From: an uncultured Bryobacterales bacterium | GTDB taxonomy: Bacteria > Acidobacteriota > Terriglobia > Bryobacterales > UBA6623 | NCBI GenBank assembly: GCA_958295955.1 | Contig: OY282420.1 | Span: 3,300,435 to 3,364,434 of the forward strand | DNA length: 64,000 bases | Direction of reading: 5' to 3' | Shown here: one piece after another, positions 18,893 through 27,543 of the stretch | Position numbering within the stretch: the first letter of the stretch is position 1 | Layout of the letters: each line of letters begins with the position of its first letter | Notes under the pieces: generated by a model | Seen by the model: only the letters and a program-made list of their open reading frames with translations | Databases searched by the model: none | Told to the model about the DNA's origin: nothing | Program-made: the position numbers and the translations under genes

Positions 18893-20370
18893 TGCTGCCC
18901 GTACCCCAATTCATGCAGCGCTTTGCGCGCCGTTTGCCGATCGTCGAACGGCAGCTTGACGCCGCCGATGTCCTGATATGCCTCATGGCCCTTGCCCGCG
19001 ATGAGCACGATGTCGCTTGGGCGCGCTTGTCCGAGGACGGCTGCGATCGCCGCCGCCCGGTCCGGTTCGATGGCGTAAGCCGCCGACCCTGCCCGCAGCC
19101 CCGTTTCCGCATCGCGGACGATCCGCGCCGGGTCTTCCGTGCGCGGGTTGTCGGAGGTCAGCACGACCCAGTCGCTCAAGGTCCCCGCCGCGCGGCCCAT
19201 GGCGGGGCGCTTTGCGCGGTCGCGGTCGCCGCCGCACCCGAACAGCGTCAGAACTCTCCCGGAGCCGCCCCGGCGCGACAGCAGGGCCCGCGCCGCCTCG
19301 ATCAGCCGCTGCAGCGCGTCGGCGGTGTGCGCGTAGTCGACGACCACGAGAAACGGCTGCCCCTGATCGACGGTCTCGAAGCGGCCGGGCACGGCCGGCG
19401 TTGCGCGCAGGCCGCGCTCGATTTGCTGCGGGGAAACCCCGTGCGTCAGCGCCGCCGCGATCGCCGCCAGGATGTTGTCCACATTGAACTCGCCGCGCAG
19501 CCGCGACTCGACCCGGATCTTGCCGGCCGGCGTTTCGGCGCTGAACTTGACGCCTGCGAACCCGACTTCGACAGCGGTTGCCGCTACGTCCGCGGCGGGC
19601 GTTCGCCCGTACGACAGTTTTTCCGATTTGCTGCCGCTCAGCAGGTCCCGGCCCAGCGCGTCGTCCATGTTGATCGCCGCGAATCGCGGGACCGCTCCTC
19701 CGGCGCCCGTGAACAGCCGCCTCTTGGCGGCGGCATAGCGCTGCATGTCGCCGTGGAAATCCAGGTGGTCTTGCGACAAGTTCGTAAAGACCGCCGTATG
19801 GAAGTCCATGCCGAACACTCTGCCGATCTCGAGACCGTGCGAAGAAACTTCCATGGTTGCGTCCGAGCCGCCGATATCGCGCAACTCGGCCAGAAAGCGG
19901 ATGACGTCCAGCGATTCGGGCGTCGTGTTGACCGCCGGCGCCGCGCGCTCTCCAACGCGGTGCTCGATCGTCCCCAGCCGCGCCGTGATTCTTCCCGCCG
20001 AGCGCAGGAGCGAGTCGATCAGATATACGGTCGTGGTCTTGCCGTTGGTGCCGGTGACGCCCGTCAGCTTCAGCTTGCGGTCGGGCCGGCGGTAAAGGCG
20101 CAGCGCGGCTGCGGCCAGCGCCCGGCGCCCATGCCGCACCGTTGCCCAGCGGTCTTCGAAACCCTTTTGGGCGGCTCGCTCGCTCACAATCGCCGCGGCG
20201 CCCGCGGCGACCGCCTGCGCAACGAAGCGGTGTCCGTCAACGCGCTCGCCGGGGAAAGGAAAGAAAGCGTCGCCCGCCCGTATCTTCCGCGAGTCGTATT
20301 GCATCCCGGCTACGCGCAGGGGCGGAACTTTGCCGATCGATACGCCTGCGAGCATTGCGTCGAGCCTCAT
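18889..20370 (-). CDS. murE: UDP-MurNAc-dipeptide--meso-diaminopimelate ligase MurE
   Basis: Adds the third amino acid of the peptidoglycan stem. The 493-residue protein shows MQYDSRKIRAGDAFFPFPGE, the ATP loop LTGVTGTNGKTTTVYLI, TNLSQDHLDFHG and FGCGGDRDRAKRPAMG. The motif DNPR in VVLTSDNPRTEDP is the known marker for meso-diaminopimelate instead of lysine, so the cell wall is of the Gram-negative mDAP type. It overlaps ftsI upstream (ATGA) and murF downstream (GTGA). Confidence 0.97.
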   Translation of the reverse strand: MRLDAMLAGVSIGKVPPLRVAGMQYDSRKIRAGDAFFPFPGERVDGHRFVAQAVAAGAAAIVSERAAQKGFEDRWATVRHGRRALAAAALRLYRRPDRKLKLTGVTGTNGKTTTVYLIDSLLRSAGRITARLGTIEHRVGERAAPAVNTTPESLDVIRFLAELRDIGGSDATMEVSSHGLEIGRVFGMDFHTAVFTNLSQDHLDFHGDMQRYAAAKRRLFTGAGGAVPRFAAINMDDALGRDLLSGSKSEKLSYGRTPAADVAATAVEVGFAGVKFSAETPAGKIRVESRLRGEFNVDNILAAIAAALTHGVSPQQIERGLRATPAVPGRFETVDQGQPFLVVVDYAHTADALQRLIEAARALLSRRGGSGRVLTLFGCGGDRDRAKRPAMGRAAGTLSDWVVLTSDNPRTEDPARIVRDAETGLRAGSAAYAIEPDRAAAIAAVLGQARPSDIVLIAGKGHEAYQDIGGVKLPFDDRQTARKALHELGYGQQ

Positions 20371-22541
20371 CCCCCGCCGCTCGCCTGCGTATTGCGCGCC
20401 GCTCCCGCCGGTTTCGCGCTTTTCGCCGGAAGCGCGCGCGCCAAAAGAACCTTGACAACCGACCCGCGCGTCAGAGGCGTGTCCGGACCGGGCGATTGAT
20501 GCAGCACGAGTCCATGTCCGTCGACATCGAGGGCAATGCCCATCTTCACGGCCAGCTTGAGCACTTCACGCATCGGCATCCCGCGAAAATCCGGAGTCAC
20601 CAGATCGGTAACCCGCACGGCGACCTTCGACTCTTTCGGGGAATCGCCGCCGGCCTCTGCCGGAGCCGCGCGGCCGCCGGCGGACGCCCCCCGCGAGGCC
20701 ACCAGGATATGGCCGTCCGCGTCCGTCGCCTGACTTTCGGCTTCGTCCTCTGCAATGAAGTCCGCCAGCAGATGATCGGGAACTTCCGGCGGCGGAGCGG
20801 CCTTGCGGTCTTGCGCATGTCCCGGCGCAACATCCAGGTAGCGCAGGGCTTGTTGCACGACTCGCGGAAATACGGGGGCGGATATCCTGCCGCCGTAGTA
20901 TTCCCTGCCTTGCGGAGCATCGAGCACGACCACGCCGACCACGGCAGGGTCGTTGACCGGCGCAAACCCGCAAAAACTGGCGACATAGGTGCCGTCTTGA
21001 TAGGAGCGCGTTTCGGGATTGATCATTTGCGCGGTGCCGGTTTTGCCGCCGACGCGGTAACCGGGGATTTGCGCCAGGCGGCCCGTTCCGGAAGCCACTA
21101 CGCGTTCCAGAATGGCCCGCATCGTGGTCGCGGTGTCCGAGCTGAGCACGCGCACTTTCGACGCATGCTCGAAAGCGGTCGTTACCCCGTAGTGGTTGCG
21201 CGCCGCGGCAACGATGCGCGGTTGAACCAGATAGCCGTCGTTGGCGATGACCGCGAACAGGCGCGCCATCTGCAGCGCCGTTACGCCCACTTCCTGGCCC
21301 ATCGAAACCGACGCGAGCGAATCGGAATGCCAGCGATTGAGCGGACGGACCAGCCCGCCGGTTTCTCCCGGCAAGGTTATGTTCGTGAATCGGCCGAATC
21401 CGAAGCGGGTGAGATAGCGGTGCATCGTATCGGGTCCGACGCGCATCCCCGCCTTGATAATGCCGACATTGCTCGATTTCACGAGCACGTCGGCCAGTGT
21501 CAGCAGTCCGAAGGGTTTGTGATCGCGAATCCGGCGCCGGCCGATATTGATTCCGCCCATCTCGCAATCGAACACGTCGTCCGGGCGCGCCACCCCTTCT
21601 TCGATCGCCGCCGCCGCGGTCACGATCTTGAAAGTCGAGCCGGGCTCGATCATGTGGCTGACGGCGAAATTCTTGCGGTTCTCGAGCTCCTGCTTCGTTC
21701 GGGCTCTTTGGTTCGGATCGAACGGCGGCCAGTTAGCCATGGCCAGGATTTCGCCCGACTCCGGGCGCATCAGCACGATCGTTCCCGCGCGCGACAGCGA
21801 GCTCGTCACGGCGCGCTTGAGCTCGAGCTCCGCCAGACTCTGTATGCGCAGATCGAGCGTCAGCAGCAGGTCGTCGCCGGAGATCGGCGCGCGCAGTTCC
21901 TGACGCTTGTAATCCTGCCGCCGCGCATCGTATTGCAGCAGCCTGACGCCGTCCGTGCCGCGCAACTGCTTGTCGAAATGGAACTCGAGCCCCGATTGGC
22001 CGCTGTGATCCATGCCGACCGCGCCGATGACCTGGGCGGCCACCGAACCCTTCGGATAGTAGCGCTTGCCTTCTTCCTCGAAGTGCAGCGCCTTGATGCC
22101 CAATTGCCGCACCCGTTCGACCTCGGCGGGGTTCGCCTGCCGCTTGACCCATTGAAACCGCGGACTCGTAAACTTCCGGCGAAGCTCTGCTTCGTCGATT
22201 TGCAGAATGTCGGCCAGCGTGCCCGCGGCAACTTCCGGATTTTCAATTTTCTTGGGGAAAACGCCGATCGACTGAACCGGAGTGCTCAGCGCCAATTCCG
22301 CGCCGGTGCGGTCGTAAATCGCGCCGCGGTCGGCGCGGATATCCACCTCGCCCTCTTGCTGGTTGGCGGCTTTTGTGGTCAAGAAGTCGGTTTGACGAAC
22401 CTGAAAGTCCCAAAGGCGCACAATCAGGAGGCCGAACCAGAGCGTCGCGACCAAGCCGAAAACATAGATTCGAATCAGTCGCCGGCGATTCGCGGCGGCG
22501 GAGAGCCCCTGCAATTCATCTTCTGCCGGCGTGCCGCTCAT
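20367..22541 (-). CDS. ftsI: Septal transpeptidase FtsI (PBP3-type) with one PASTA domain
   Basis: Class B penicillin-binding protein that cross-links septal peptidoglycan with FtsW. ATG 22541 is preferred over the upstream TTG 22559 and gives 724 residues. One membrane anchor lies near residues 25-45. After the pedestal domain the transpeptidase shows the active-site SxxK (Ser302 in GSTFK), SSN near 356-358 and KTGTA near 500. A single PASTA domain (TDLVTPDFRGMPMREVL) closes the protein; it probably binds peptidoglycan. PASTA-bearing FtsI is usual in Acidobacteriota and Gram-positives but not in proteobacteria. It is separated from ftsL by 85 bases and overlaps murE by ATGA. Confidence 0.95.
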   Translation of the reverse strand: MSGTPAEDELQGLSAAANRRRLIRIYVFGLVATLWFGLLIVRLWDFQVRQTDFLTTKAANQQEGEVDIRADRGAIYDRTGAELALSTPVQSIGVFPKKIENPEVAAGTLADILQIDEAELRRKFTSPRFQWVKRQANPAEVERVRQLGIKALHFEEEGKRYYPKGSVAAQVIGAVGMDHSGQSGLEFHFDKQLRGTDGVRLLQYDARRQDYKRQELRAPISGDDLLLTLDLRIQSLAELELKRAVTSSLSRAGTIVLMRPESGEILAMANWPPFDPNQRARTKQELENRKNFAVSHMIEPGSTFKIVTAAAAIEEGVARPDDVFDCEMGGINIGRRRIRDHKPFGLLTLADVLVKSSNVGIIKAGMRVGPDTMHRYLTRFGFGRFTNITLPGETGGLVRPLNRWHSDSLASVSMGQEVGVTALQMARLFAVIANDGYLVQPRIVAAARNHYGVTTAFEHASKVRVLSSDTATTMRAILERVVASGTGRLAQIPGYRVGGKTGTAQMINPETRSYQDGTYVASFCGFAPVNDPAVVGVVVLDAPQGREYYGGRISAPVFPRVVQQALRYLDVAPGHAQDRKAAPPPEVPDHLLADFIAEDEAESQATDADGHILVASRGASAGGRAAPAEAGGDSPKESKVAVRVTDLVTPDFRGMPMREVLKLAVKMGIALDVDGHGLVLHQSPGPDTPLTRGSVVKVLLARALPAKSAKPAGAARNTQASGGG

Positions 22542-22626
22542 TCTCTGTCCGAACCTCAAAATCGACTCGTTTCAATGCATGTGTCCGACGCTCTGCGCGG
22601 ATGGGGCCGGCCGCGGGAACATCCGA

Positions 22627-23154
22627 TCAATCGCCTTCCATCAGTAATTGCGCCAGCGCATTATCCGTATTCGCCGCCGGCGCCGTCCGCTCCTGCCACG
22701 TGTAATCTTCGGGCTTGGGTTCGACAAACCCTTCTTTCGCCGCTAACTCCGCCACCCGCCGCAGGTCGCCCAACTGCCCTTGTCGCACGGTAAGCTGACC
22801 CTGCACCATCTTCAGTTCTTCGACCTGCCGGCTGAGCTCGGCCGTCCGATATCCTGACTGCCGAACCCAGGCGCGCGGCCCGTACCCGATCAACAAAGTC
22901 AGCGCCGCTGCCAGGCCAATGCCCAAAAAGCCCCGCAGCGAGCGTTTATCGGTCGGGTCATAGCGGTATTCCACCGTGTCGTTGTCGATCGGTTTGATAA
23001 AAAAAGCAACATCCTCCAGTGGCAGCGAGCGCGTAAACGCAGCTCGACGAGAGAGCCTGGCGCGGATATTGCGCCCGGCCCGGACGCCGTCGTAGGTAAA
23101 CCCATTGACCTGTTTGTTCGACGGCGCCGCGGGTGCAGACTCTCTCGGTAGCAT
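22627..23154 (-). CDS. ftsL: FtsL-like divisome protein
   Basis: A 175-residue bitopic protein in the ftsL position between rsmH and ftsI. ATG 23154 is chosen because GGAGGAG lies four bases before it. A basic cytoplasmic part of about 85 residues precedes one membrane segment (GFLGIGLAAALTLLIGYGP), then a short coiled coil (ELSRQVEELKMVQGQLTVRQ) typical of FtsL, which pairs with FtsB and FtsQ. Sequence similarity in this family is low, so the call rests on layout and gene order. The cytoplasmic part is longer than in E. coli FtsL. Confidence 0.8.
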   Translation of the reverse strand: MLPRESAPAAPSNKQVNGFTYDGVRAGRNIRARLSRRAAFTRSLPLEDVAFFIKPIDNDTVEYRYDPTDKRSLRGFLGIGLAAALTLLIGYGPRAWVRQSGYRTAELSRQVEELKMVQGQLTVRQGQLGDLRRVAELAAKEGFVEPKPEDYTWQERTAPAANTDNALAQLLMEGD

Positions 23155-23191
23155 TTGCTCCTCCATTGCGTCACAATCCCTATTGATCGCC

Positions 23192-24082
23192 CTATTGATC
23201 GAATTGCCCGATGGCGCGGTCCGTTCGACGAACCGCCCGCAGTTTGGCGCTGCGGCTGGGCGGATTCTTATCGACCTCATCCGCTGAGGGGCGCATCACG
23301 CCCTTCGTCAAAATTTCATAAATTCCGGCGTCGGCTCCGCCGCGGAACGATTGCTTCACCAACCTGTCTTCGCCGCTATGAAAACTCACCGTAACGAAGC
23401 GGCCGTTCGCGGCGAGCAGCGCAGGCGCCGCGCCCAACAGCTTCTGCAACTCGCCGAGTTCGTCGTTCACGGCCATGCGCAAAGCCTGAAACGTCTTTGT
23501 CGCCGGATGAATGCGCCGTCTTTTGGGCCGAGCCGCGGCCCGCGCGACGATCTCCGCTAAATGCCGCGTGTTCCTGACGGGCCGCTCGCGGACAATGGCC
23601 GCGGCGATTCTTCTGCTGCGGCGCTCGCCTCCCAGTTGGTAGATCAGGTCGGCGAGCCGGGTTTCGTCGTAGCGATTGACGATGCGCTCGGCTTGCAGCT
23701 CCTGGTCGCGGTCCATGCGCATATCCAGGGGCCCCTCGGCCCGAAAGCTGAAGCCCCGCTCGGGGTCGTCGAGTTGCCGGCTCGAAAGGCCCAGGTCCGC
23801 GACGATTCCGTCCAGCGGCGCGCAGCCCCTGACCGCCTGTGCGATTTCTCCGTAGCTGCCGTGATAAAACGACACGTTTTCTCCAAACTCTTCAAAGCGC
23901 TCGCGGCAAGCGGCAAGCGCTTCCCGATCGCGGTCGATCAACACCAGCCGCCCCTTTTCGAGACGGCGCAATATCATGCCGGCGTACCCGCCGGCTCCTG
24001 CCGTGCAGTCGCAGTACGTTCCGTCCGGAGCGATGCGCAGGCATTGCTCCGCTTCCGGCAACATGACGGGGTAGTGGCCCAT
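23192..24082 (-). CDS. rsmH: 16S rRNA (cytosine1402-N4)-methyltransferase RsmH (MraW)
   Basis: SAM-dependent enzyme that methylates C1402 in the ribosomal decoding centre. ATG 24082 gives 296 residues and the canonical start GHYPVMLPEAEQCL. The SAM loop is YCDCTAGAGGYAGMIL; IVADLGLSSRQLDDPERGFSF and HPATKTFQALRMAVN are family signatures; and VTVSFHSGEDRLVKQ lies near the end. It follows mraZ by 11 bases, with GGGGTGGG as ribosome binding site, as in nearly all dcw clusters. Confidence 0.96.
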   Translation of the reverse strand: MGHYPVMLPEAEQCLRIAPDGTYCDCTAGAGGYAGMILRRLEKGRLVLIDRDREALAACRERFEEFGENVSFYHGSYGEIAQAVRGCAPLDGIVADLGLSSRQLDDPERGFSFRAEGPLDMRMDRDQELQAERIVNRYDETRLADLIYQLGGERRSRRIAAAIVRERPVRNTRHLAEIVARAAARPKRRRIHPATKTFQALRMAVNDELGELQKLLGAAPALLAANGRFVTVSFHSGEDRLVKQSFRGGADAGIYEILTKGVMRPSADEVDKNPPSRSAKLRAVRRTDRAIGQFDQ

Positions 24083-24093
24083 GTCCCACCCCG

Positions 24094-24555
24094 TTAGAAT
24101 CCGTAATCCGCCGCACGTCCCAATTCGTCCCCGGAAAGCTCGTTGGCTGCCGCCGCGGCTTCGTAATTCGCCGCGCTCAGCACAACCATGTGGTTCGATT
24201 GCCACTGGATTTTCACTTCGCCCCTCATGCCTGCCGAGTCCCGCAACACGGCAGGCACGAGGAAACGTCCCTGGTTGTCCAAGGTATTCTCCGCTCCATA
24301 GCGGTTTGCCTGAAACAAAATCTTGTTTTTCATCGCGCCGTCCGCCGCCTGATTGCCCGCAGTCGATTTATCCGCTAATCTGGACTCGACGGCCGCCCAC
24401 TCCTTGATCGGGAAAACGCTGACGGTCACGCCGTCCAAACTGGTGATGAAGACTTCTCCGCTCTCGTATTGCTCTTGCAACCGGCGCTGCACCAGGGACG
24501 ACACCTTCAGCCGGCCCTTGGCGTCGACGTTGCCCGATTGCGCTCCCCGAAACAT
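24094..24555 (-). CDS. mraZ: MraZ transcriptional regulator of the dcw cluster
   Basis: A 153-residue AbrB-fold DNA-binding protein that represses its own operon. ATG 24555 yields the usual start MFRGAQSGNVDAKGRLKVSS and has GAGGGG in front; an in-frame TTG lies three codons upstream. Two swapped-hairpin repeats are visible, the first at NVDAKGRLKVSS and the second at TLDNQGRFLVPAVLRDSAG. MraZ forms a ring that binds tandem short repeats. Such repeats are present 41-86 bases upstream, overlapping the predicted promoter, so autoregulation is well supported. It is the first gene of the dcw cluster. Confidence 0.95.
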   Translation of the reverse strand: MFRGAQSGNVDAKGRLKVSSLVQRRLQEQYESGEVFITSLDGVTVSVFPIKEWAAVESRLADKSTAGNQAADGAMKNKILFQANRYGAENTLDNQGRFLVPAVLRDSAGMRGEVKIQWQSNHMVVLSAANYEAAAAANELSGDELGRAADYGF

Positions 24556-24595
24556 GCCCCTCAACCGTCAGAATGTCCGTGTCCAAACAGCTTGA

Positions 24596-24641
24596 CTACT
24601 TTCAACCACTTAAGATCACTTCCGTCCACTTTTGACCACCT
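24596..24641 (-). promoter_or_regulatory. MraZ operator: five boxes at 10-bp spacing
   Basis: Read on the minus strand, five hexamers follow at exactly ten-base steps: AGGTGG, AAGTGG, AAGTGA, AAGTGG and AAGTAG. On the plus strand they occupy 24636-24641, 24626-24631, 24616-24621, 24606-24611 and 24596-24601. MraZ-binding repeats in other bacteria are GTG-containing hexamers repeated at about one helical turn, so all boxes face the same side of the DNA. The array lies between the -10 element and the mraZ start, where binding would block RNA polymerase. Confidence 0.88.
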
Positions 24642-24670
24642 ATTCTGAATATCTGCCCAAAGGTTGTCAA
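24642..24670 (-). promoter_or_regulatory. Predicted promoter of the dcw operon
   Basis: On the minus strand a perfect -35 TTGACA (24665-24670) is separated by 17 bases from a fair -10 CAGAAT (24642-24647). Two A-tracts upstream (24682-24699) resemble an UP element. Transcription should start within the first MraZ boxes. No other comparable promoter is seen before rsmH. Confidence 0.65.
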
Positions 24671-24736
24671 GGGTCTGCGTCGATTTTTTTCAGTTTTTTA
24701 TCGATTGACTAAATCTTGCTGTAGTTTTTTCTCGAG

Positions 24737-24752
24737 ATACAACATGTTGTAT
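24737..24752. promoter_or_regulatory. 16-bp perfect palindrome, possible operator
   Basis: ATACAACATGTTGTAT is a perfect inverted repeat about 67 bases upstream of the dcw -35 element. It lies in the 355-base gene-free stretch between mraZ and the next sulfatase. Its form suits a dimeric helix-turn-helix regulator. Read on the plus strand it is followed by a T-run, but the stem is AT-rich and no gene ends there, so a terminator is less likely. Nothing recognisable was seen in the remaining part, 24753-24910. Confidence 0.4.
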
Positions 24753-24910
24753 TTTTGTTGCCTTTTGACAGGCTGAAAAGCAAGGCGGAACCCGCTCGTT
24801 CGGGGCGATCTGAGCGGTTGAGACCGGCGCCGGACGCCAGGCGCGGCAGTGTGCAGGCAAGGGGCCTGTTGCCCGGCGGGCCGTTCGATCTTGGCGCCGG
24901 CGGCGTCCGC

Positions 24911-26359
24911 TCAGGGCTTGCCGGCCTTGGGCTTGCGCCGCCAGGAATAGCTTTGGGGGTCGAACTCGAAGGCGCTTTTGGGCAGCGCCGCCGGCGCGTT
25001 GCCGGCGGGCAGCCGCCGCGCGTGCCGCTCGATGACCGCGGCATACGCGGGGTCTGCGGCGAGATTGGTCCATTCGCCGGGGTCGCGCGCGTGGTCGTAC
25101 AGTTCCTCGCCGCCGTCGGCGTAACGGATATAGCGGTAGCGCTCCGAGCGAACGGCATGGTTTCCGCGCCCGAAGGTCATCACGGCCGGACGCGCCCATT
25201 CCCGCTTGGGGTCCTCGAGCAACGGCCGCAGGCTGACGCCCTCGAGAGCCGCCCGGGGCGGCAGGCCGCATAGATCGAGCAGCGTCGGATATAGGTTCAG
25301 CAGGCTGACGGGCCGCGTGGAGACGGTCTGCGGCCTGGTCACTCCCGGCGCAACGATCGCCAGGGGCACGCGCGACGACCGCTCCCAAAGCGTATTCTTT
25401 GCGAAGTGATGCTTTTCGCCGAAGTGGTAGCCGTGGTCGGACCAGAATACGACGATCGTGTTCTGCGCATAGGCGCCGGCGTCGAGCGCGTCGAGCAAGC
25501 GGCCTATCAGCGCGTCCGCGTGACGGATGCACGCCGTGTACGCGCGGACCACGTCGTCGAGGTCGCCGTGCTCGAGAATCAACTCCAGGTCGTTCGTGCG
25601 GAAGGCCGCCATCCTGCGGCCGGCCGGCGGCACGTCGTCGAGATCGCCGGGCTTATCCGGCGGGACCGGCGCCTCGTCCGGCCCGACCGCGTCGTACTGC
25701 GCCCGCGGCGCATAGAACGGCAGATGCGGTTGGAACAGCCCCACGGCGAGGAAAAACGGACGTTCGTGCTTGCGCGCCAGGAACTCCTCCGCCCAACGCA
25801 CCGTCGCGCCGTCGCCCATCTCCATGTCCGCGCGGTCGAGCGGCCCCCAGTCGAAGCTCGTCAGATGATTGGGCCGGCGGTAGGGAACCAGAAAGCCTGC
25901 GGATTTCAGATCGTCCTGCAGGTCGAAGTACTCGTCCCACGAATCGGGCGGATTGAAGCCCGGAGTGTGATGAAAAACCTTGCCGCCCCCCGCTGCGTAG
26001 TAGCCGTTGTCCTTGAAGTAGCGCGGCAGCATCACGACTTTGGGGAGGTTCGGCTTCCACCACTCGCCGTTGCCGTAGATTCCGCTGGTGGACGGCCGCA
26101 GCCCGGAGAGAATCGCGGTGCGCGAAGGGTTGCACTTCGGCGAGGGGGCGTGAGCGTTCGCGAACAACGCGCCCCGCGCGGCGAGACGGTCGATGTTGGG
26201 CGTCCGCGCCGGCGCGTAGCCCAAGGCGCCGACCCAGTCGTTCATGTCGTCCACGCTGAGGAACAGCACGTTCGGCCGGGCGGCATGGGCCGGAGCAGCC
26301 GTCAACCAGACGCAGGCCGCCAAGAGCGAGAGGCGCGCCGCCGCCGCTTGCCCGCTCAT
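24911..26359 (-). CDS. Sulfatase, secreted (choline-sulfatase/iduronate-sulfatase-like)
   Basis: A 482-residue type I sulfatase. ATG 26359 overlaps the sialidase stop by four bases (ATGA). A Sec signal ends at AHA near residue 26. PNVLFLSVDDMNDWVG binds calcium; the formylglycine motif is CNPSR at 76-80; FWSDHGYHFGEKHHFAKN completes the metal site. The VDDMNDW and HGYHFGEK patterns resemble the iduronate-2-sulfatase branch (family S1 subfamily with the KCNPSR form). Translational coupling to the sialidase suggests both act on the same or related glycans. Substrate not determinable from sequence alone. Confidence 0.92.
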   Translation of the reverse strand: MSGQAAAARLSLLAACVWLTAAPAHAARPNVLFLSVDDMNDWVGALGYAPARTPNIDRLAARGALFANAHAPSPKCNPSRTAILSGLRPSTSGIYGNGEWWKPNLPKVVMLPRYFKDNGYYAAGGGKVFHHTPGFNPPDSWDEYFDLQDDLKSAGFLVPYRRPNHLTSFDWGPLDRADMEMGDGATVRWAEEFLARKHERPFFLAVGLFQPHLPFYAPRAQYDAVGPDEAPVPPDKPGDLDDVPPAGRRMAAFRTNDLELILEHGDLDDVVRAYTACIRHADALIGRLLDALDAGAYAQNTIVVFWSDHGYHFGEKHHFAKNTLWERSSRVPLAIVAPGVTRPQTVSTRPVSLLNLYPTLLDLCGLPPRAALEGVSLRPLLEDPKREWARPAVMTFGRGNHAVRSERYRYIRYADGGEELYDHARDPGEWTNLAADPAYAAVIERHARRLPAGNAPAALPKSAFEFDPQSYSWRRKPKAGKP

Positions 26360-27513
26360 GCCTTGCCGCCCTCCAGCCGTTCCACCGGGAAGCGCGCCAG
26401 GCGGATGCCCTCGTAAGCGTGCCGTTCTCCGGCTTCGTACAGCAGCCCTACCCGCTCGTCGGGCAGCCGCGCCAGGCTCGAATAGGCCGCCGGGCCTTCG
26501 TGAATCGGCAGCTTCGCGGGCCACGTCCGGCCGCCGTCGCGGCTCAGGCGCGCCGTCATGCGGATACGCTTGCCCCGCTCGGGCGAGACCGGCGGGCTGG
26601 GATTGGCGAACAGCAGCATCCCGCCGCCTTCTTCATCGGGCCGGGCATAGCGGATCAGGCTCGCCTGCACTTGCGGATCGCCCAAATGCGCGTCGAAATG
26701 CGGCGGGGTCCACGTTTCCCCGCCGTCGGAGCTGAAAGCGATCGAGCGGTATCCCGTGCGCTCTTCGCCGGTGAACGACTGGCTGCGCATGTTCATCATC
26801 AGGCGGCCGCCGCTCAACTCGACGACCTGGCTCTCGTTGCAGGCCGGGGCAATGACGGCGCTGCGCCGCCACGAGCCGCCGCCGTCGTCGGAAAAGATGA
26901 CGTGGGCCGCGAACCCCTTCCGTTGCGACGTGTGATTCGCCGGCACGACGATGCGCCCCGCGCGGACGCCGTTGCGGATCTGAATCGCCGTTCCCGGCCC
27001 GGTGGCGTACCACCACCAATCGCCGCCCTTGGCTTGCGCCGTGATGTCCCGCGCCGGCGCCCAACTCTTGCCGTCGTCGGCGGAATGCGTCAGATAAACT
27101 TTGCGCGCGCCTTTCGCGGTGCCGTCGTGCAACTCGCGGCCGCGGTCATCGCCGCGGTTCCAGGTCATCGGCAGCAGGATGCGCCCCGTCCGCGCGTCGA
27201 CAACCGGACAGGGGTTGCCGCAAGTGTTGTCCTCGTCGCTCCAGACGACTTGCGGGGGCGACCAGGTAGCGCCCGCGTCGTCCGAGCGCTTGAGGACAAG
27301 GTCGATGGCGCCGCTGTCGCCGCGGCCGTCCCGGCGGCCTTCGCAAAACGCCAGCAGCGTCCCTTGCGGCGTGGGTAGCAGCGCGGGGATGCGGTATGTA
27401 TGGTAGCCGTCTGCGCCGGCGGCGAACACGACCCGTTGGTCGATGCTCCGTTGCTGCGGAAGAGCGATGACCGGGCAGCAGGCCGCGGCGAATGTCCGCC
27501 GTGTGATCGTCAT
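26356..27513 (-). CDS. Exo-alpha-sialidase (BNR-repeat neuraminidase)
   Basis: A 385-residue GH33-like six-bladed propeller. The N-terminus has a twin-arginine-like signal (TITRRTFAAACCPVIALP). The sialidase YRIP motif (YHTYRIPALL) supplies the first catalytic arginine, and five Asp boxes of form SxDxGxTW are present (SDDAGATW, SADDGKSW, SDDGGGSW, SSDGGETW, SRDGGRTW). It would remove terminal sialic acid outside the cytoplasm. ATG 27513 is preferred over an upstream TTG. It is followed by an overlapping sulfatase. Many BNR proteins in this group have unproven specificity. Confidence 0.88.
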   Translation of the reverse strand: MTITRRTFAAACCPVIALPQQRSIDQRVVFAAGADGYHTYRIPALLPTPQGTLLAFCEGRRDGRGDSGAIDLVLKRSDDAGATWSPPQVVWSDEDNTCGNPCPVVDARTGRILLPMTWNRGDDRGRELHDGTAKGARKVYLTHSADDGKSWAPARDITAQAKGGDWWWYATGPGTAIQIRNGVRAGRIVVPANHTSQRKGFAAHVIFSDDGGGSWRRSAVIAPACNESQVVELSGGRLMMNMRSQSFTGEERTGYRSIAFSSDGGETWTPPHFDAHLGDPQVQASLIRYARPDEEGGGMLLFANPSPPVSPERGKRIRMTARLSRDGGRTWPAKLPIHEGPAAYSSLARLPDERVGLLYEAGERHAYEGIRLARFPVERLEGGKA

Positions 27514-27543
27514 GACTGAGCGGCATCTTAGCAAGATTCGCCG

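Noticed and set aside
20142-22793. Long plus-strand frame (about 880 codons) opposite ftsI
   Set aside because: Antisense shadow of ftsI and murE; no ribosome binding site and no recognisable domain.
24737-24758. Palindrome followed by a T-run as an intrinsic terminator
   Set aside because: The stem is AT-rich with a 4-base loop and no plus-strand gene ends before it.
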